DNA of 35,216 nt from Myxococcaceae bacterium. GTDB lineage: Bacteria > Myxococcota > Myxococcia > Myxococcales > Myxococcaceae. A program made the translations under genes and the position numbers. Positions 33,503 through 35,216 of this stretch are shown piece by piece. A model generated the notes under the pieces. That model ran no database searches. It was given only the letters and a program-made list of their open reading frames with translations, and was not told the origin of the DNA. Positions within the stretch are counted from its first letter, which is position 1; the number at the start of each line of letters is the position of its first letter. The stretch covers positions 1-35,216 of the forward strand of contig JAIBBQ010000051.1 in assembly GCA_019694595.1 (NCBI GenBank), read 5' to 3'.

Positions 33503-35216
33503 TCAGTTGCAGCCGACCGGGCTGGTCGACACCACGGCCTCGTCGAGGAAGACCTCGCCGGTCGCGGTCGCCGGAGCGAGGTACGTGATGCCGAAGAGCG
33601 CATTCCCCATGCCTCCCGCGGGCAAGGTGTCGACGCCGCTCACCGCGATGGCGGGGGCACCGTCGAGGGTGAGGGAGGCGCTCCCGGCGGTGTCGCTCAG
33701 CGTCAGCGAGAGCAGCACGCAGCTCCACTGGTCCCGCGGGAGCGTGACGCTGGAGACGGGGTACTGCCCTGCGGTGGTGAGGCTCAGCTGCAGCTGGTTG
33801 CCCGAGAGCGCCGCGAAGACGCCCTGGTACGGCGCCGTCGACTCGCCCACCCCGAAGAGGTTCATGCCCTGGAAGTTCGCGGACGACGGCACGAACACGT
33901 GCACGCGCGCGTACAGGGTGCCGGTGCGCAGCGCGCCCAGCCCACCGTGGCCCCAGAAGGCCTGCGGCGTGGTCTCCGGGCCGGCGGTGGCGCGCAGCGA
34001 GCGGCCTCCGCGGCGGGCCCGCGCCGCGCTGAGCGCCAGGGTTCCCGTCGAGGAGGTGATGGCGAAGCCGCCGCCGAACTTCACGTTCTCGAACGGGTGA
34101 CAGGCGAGCCTGGTGGTCGCGTCGCGGCAGCTGGTGTCGAGGCCGAGGTCGAGCGCGCTGGCGCCGGTGCCCGTGAGCCCGTCGCGCACCGCCTGGTAGG
34201 CCGGCTTGGCGACCAGCGCGTCGTCGTAGAGGAGCGGGTCGTCGGCGCCGTACTGCGAGTCGATCCAGCTGTACTTGTCGGCGAAGCCCCAGAAGGTCAC
34301 CTCGTCGCAGCCGGGCTCCTCGCGGCACACCGTGGTGAGCAGCCGCACCACCTGCGCCTGGTACGCGAGCCGAGCGGCCGGCGACAGGTCGAGGCCCGCG
34401 ACGCGCACGTCGACTTCGGTGAAGTGCACCTTCACGCCGAGCGCGGCGAAGCGGCGAATGTTGGCGCGGAGGTCGGCTTCCCGCAGCGCGAAGGCCGCGA
34501 AGTCGTAGGCGTCGACGTGGAACTGCATGCCCACCGCGTCGATGGGCGCGCCGGCGGCCTTGAGCTGCTGCACCAGCCGGTACGCGGCGTCGGACTTCGC
34601 GTTCAGCGTCTCGATGTCGTAGTCGTTGTAGGCGAGCACGGCGCCCGGCGCGGCGGCGCGGGCCCGGCGGAGCGCGAGCTCGAGGTACCCGCTGCCCAGC
34701 TTGCGCAGGAAGAGCGTGTCGCGCAGCTGGCCCTGGTCGTCGAGCGCCTCGTTGACCACGTCCCACACCGCGACCGACGCCGAGTACCGGCCCACCACGG
34801 CGTCGATGTGCCCTTCGAGCTGCGCGCGCACCTCCGAAGGCGTCAGCGCGTCGCTCATCCACCCCGGGAGCTGCTGGTGCCAGACGAGCGTGTGCCCGCG
34901 CACGCTCTGCCCGTGCGCCTGGGCGAAGGCCACCAGCGCGTCGGCGTCGGCGAAGTCGTAGGTCCCCGGCTGCGGGTGAATCGAGGCCCACTTCATCGCG
35001 TTCTCCGGCGTCACCCGGTTGAAGTCGTCCGCGAGAATGGCGCGGTACCGCGCGTCGTCGCGCAGGGCCTTGGCGTCGACCGCCGCGCCCACGATGCCGA
35101 GCGCGGGGGACACCCAGCCGCGCAGCCCGGCGTCCGCCCGGCCCGCGTCGCTGGCCCCGGCGTCGATGCCCCCGCCGTCGCTCGGGCCTCCGCTGTCGGA
35201 CGCCGCCCCGGCGTCG
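33503..35216 (-). CDS. GH10 endo-xylanase with C-terminal beta-sandwich, 5' end missing
   Basis: A glycoside hydrolase family 10 enzyme, expected to cut beta-1,4-xylan by the retaining mechanism. The frame is open to the right edge, where an Asp/Gly/Ala/Ser linker (such as SDGGGIDAGASDAGRADAG) precedes the domain, so the true start lies outside. Counting from GTG 35113, the catalytic domain spans about 1-335: NAMKWASI, HTLVWHQQLPGW, the acid/base glutamate E122 in WDVVNEAL, and the nucleophile E233 in HFTEVDVR, then FWGFADKYSW. From about 335 to the end a LamG/concanavalin-like sandwich follows (TLYARVHVFVPSS, QWSCVLLSLTLS), probably a carbohydrate-binding module. The protein should be secreted. 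It is on the same strand as the small gene beyond its 3' end. Confidence 0.93.
   Translation of the reverse strand, partial: DAGAASDSGGPSDGGGIDAGASDAGRADAGLRGWVSPALGIVGAAVDAKALRDDARYRAILADDFNRVTPENAMKWASIHPQPGTYDFADADALVAFAQAHGQSVRGHTLVWHQQLPGWMSDALTPSEVRAQLEGHIDAVVGRYSASVAVWDVVNEALDDQGQLRDTLFLRKLGSGYLELALRRARAAAPGAVLAYNDYDIETLNAKSDAAYRLVQQLKAAGAPIDAVGMQFHVDAYDFAAFALREADLRANIRRFAALGVKVHFTEVDVRVAGLDLSPAARLAYQAQVVRLLTTVCREEPGCDEVTFWGFADKYSWIDSQYGADDPLLYDDALVAKPAYQAVRDGLTGTGASALDLGLDTSCRDATTRLACHPFENVKFGGGFAITSSTGTLALSAARARRGGRSLRATAGPETTPQAFWGHGGLGALRTGTLYARVHVFVPSSANFQGMNLFGVGESTAPYQGVFAALSGNQLQLSLTTAGQYPVSSVTLPRDQWSCVLLSLTLSDTAGSASLTLDGAPAIAVSGVDTLPAGGMGNALFGITYLAPATATGEVFLDEAVVSTSPVGCN

Overview
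The window is a very GC-rich bacterial chromosome segment whose reading frames use almost only G or C at third codon positions. It most likely comes from a myxobacterium (Myxococcota). The evidence is three proteins ending in a MYXO-CTERM-type tail (a Gly-Cys-Gly-Cys motif, one membrane helix, then an Arg cluster), MopE-like Asp/Cys repeats, many Gly/Ser- or Asp-Gly-Ala-linker lipoproteins, and a paired DUF1592/DUF1552 cassette. I cannot name the genus. No rRNA, tRNA, CRISPR array, insertion sequence or prophage gene was seen.

Layout. 1-4.6 kb (+): the tail of an upstream gene, a group II truncated haemoglobin coupled to a membrane-anchored unknown, a kelch-propeller lipoprotein, and a P-loop protein resembling zeta-toxin kinases coupled to a tiny Lys-rich protein. 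4.6-10.6 kb (-): a complete tripartite RND efflux operon in the order TetR regulator, short adaptor, inner-membrane pump, TolC-like channel. It is preceded by two related operator-like palindromes one 32-bp step apart. 10.7-13.1 kb (+): an RDD-domain membrane protein with a helical tail, then a VWA-domain lipoprotein. 13.1-17.3 kb (-): a stand-alone one-module NRPS with condensation, adenylation, carrier and thioester-reductase domains. Its binding-pocket residues resemble lysine codes.

17.4-25.5 kb (-): a surface/secretome block with a two-helix membrane protein, a CAP plus MopE-repeat MYXO-CTERM lipoprotein, a HEAT-repeat exported protein, a 1307-residue zinc metalloprotease with PKD/Ig-like domains, a DUF1905-like protein and an EF-hand-like small protein. 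25.7-27.4 kb (-): a parallel beta-helix lipoprotein. 27.4-27.7 kb is a 303-bp divergent control region with nested inverted repeats. 27.7-29.6 kb (+): an Arg-rich exported small protein and a beta-sandwich MYXO-CTERM protein. 29.6-33.1 kb (-): the DUF1592/DUF1552 pair. 33.2-35.2 kb (-): a 68-residue unknown and a GH10 xylanase that runs off the right edge.

Together the genes fit a predatory or saprophytic cell that decorates its surface heavily and secretes hydrolases, exports toxic compounds, and carries one small peptide-aldehyde-type biosynthetic enzyme. Translational coupling by 4-base overlaps (ATGA or GTGA) recurs at seven junctions. The least explained items are the lone lysine-like NRPS, the P-loop/Lys-rich pair, the DUF1592/DUF1552 pair and the Arg-rich exported protein.
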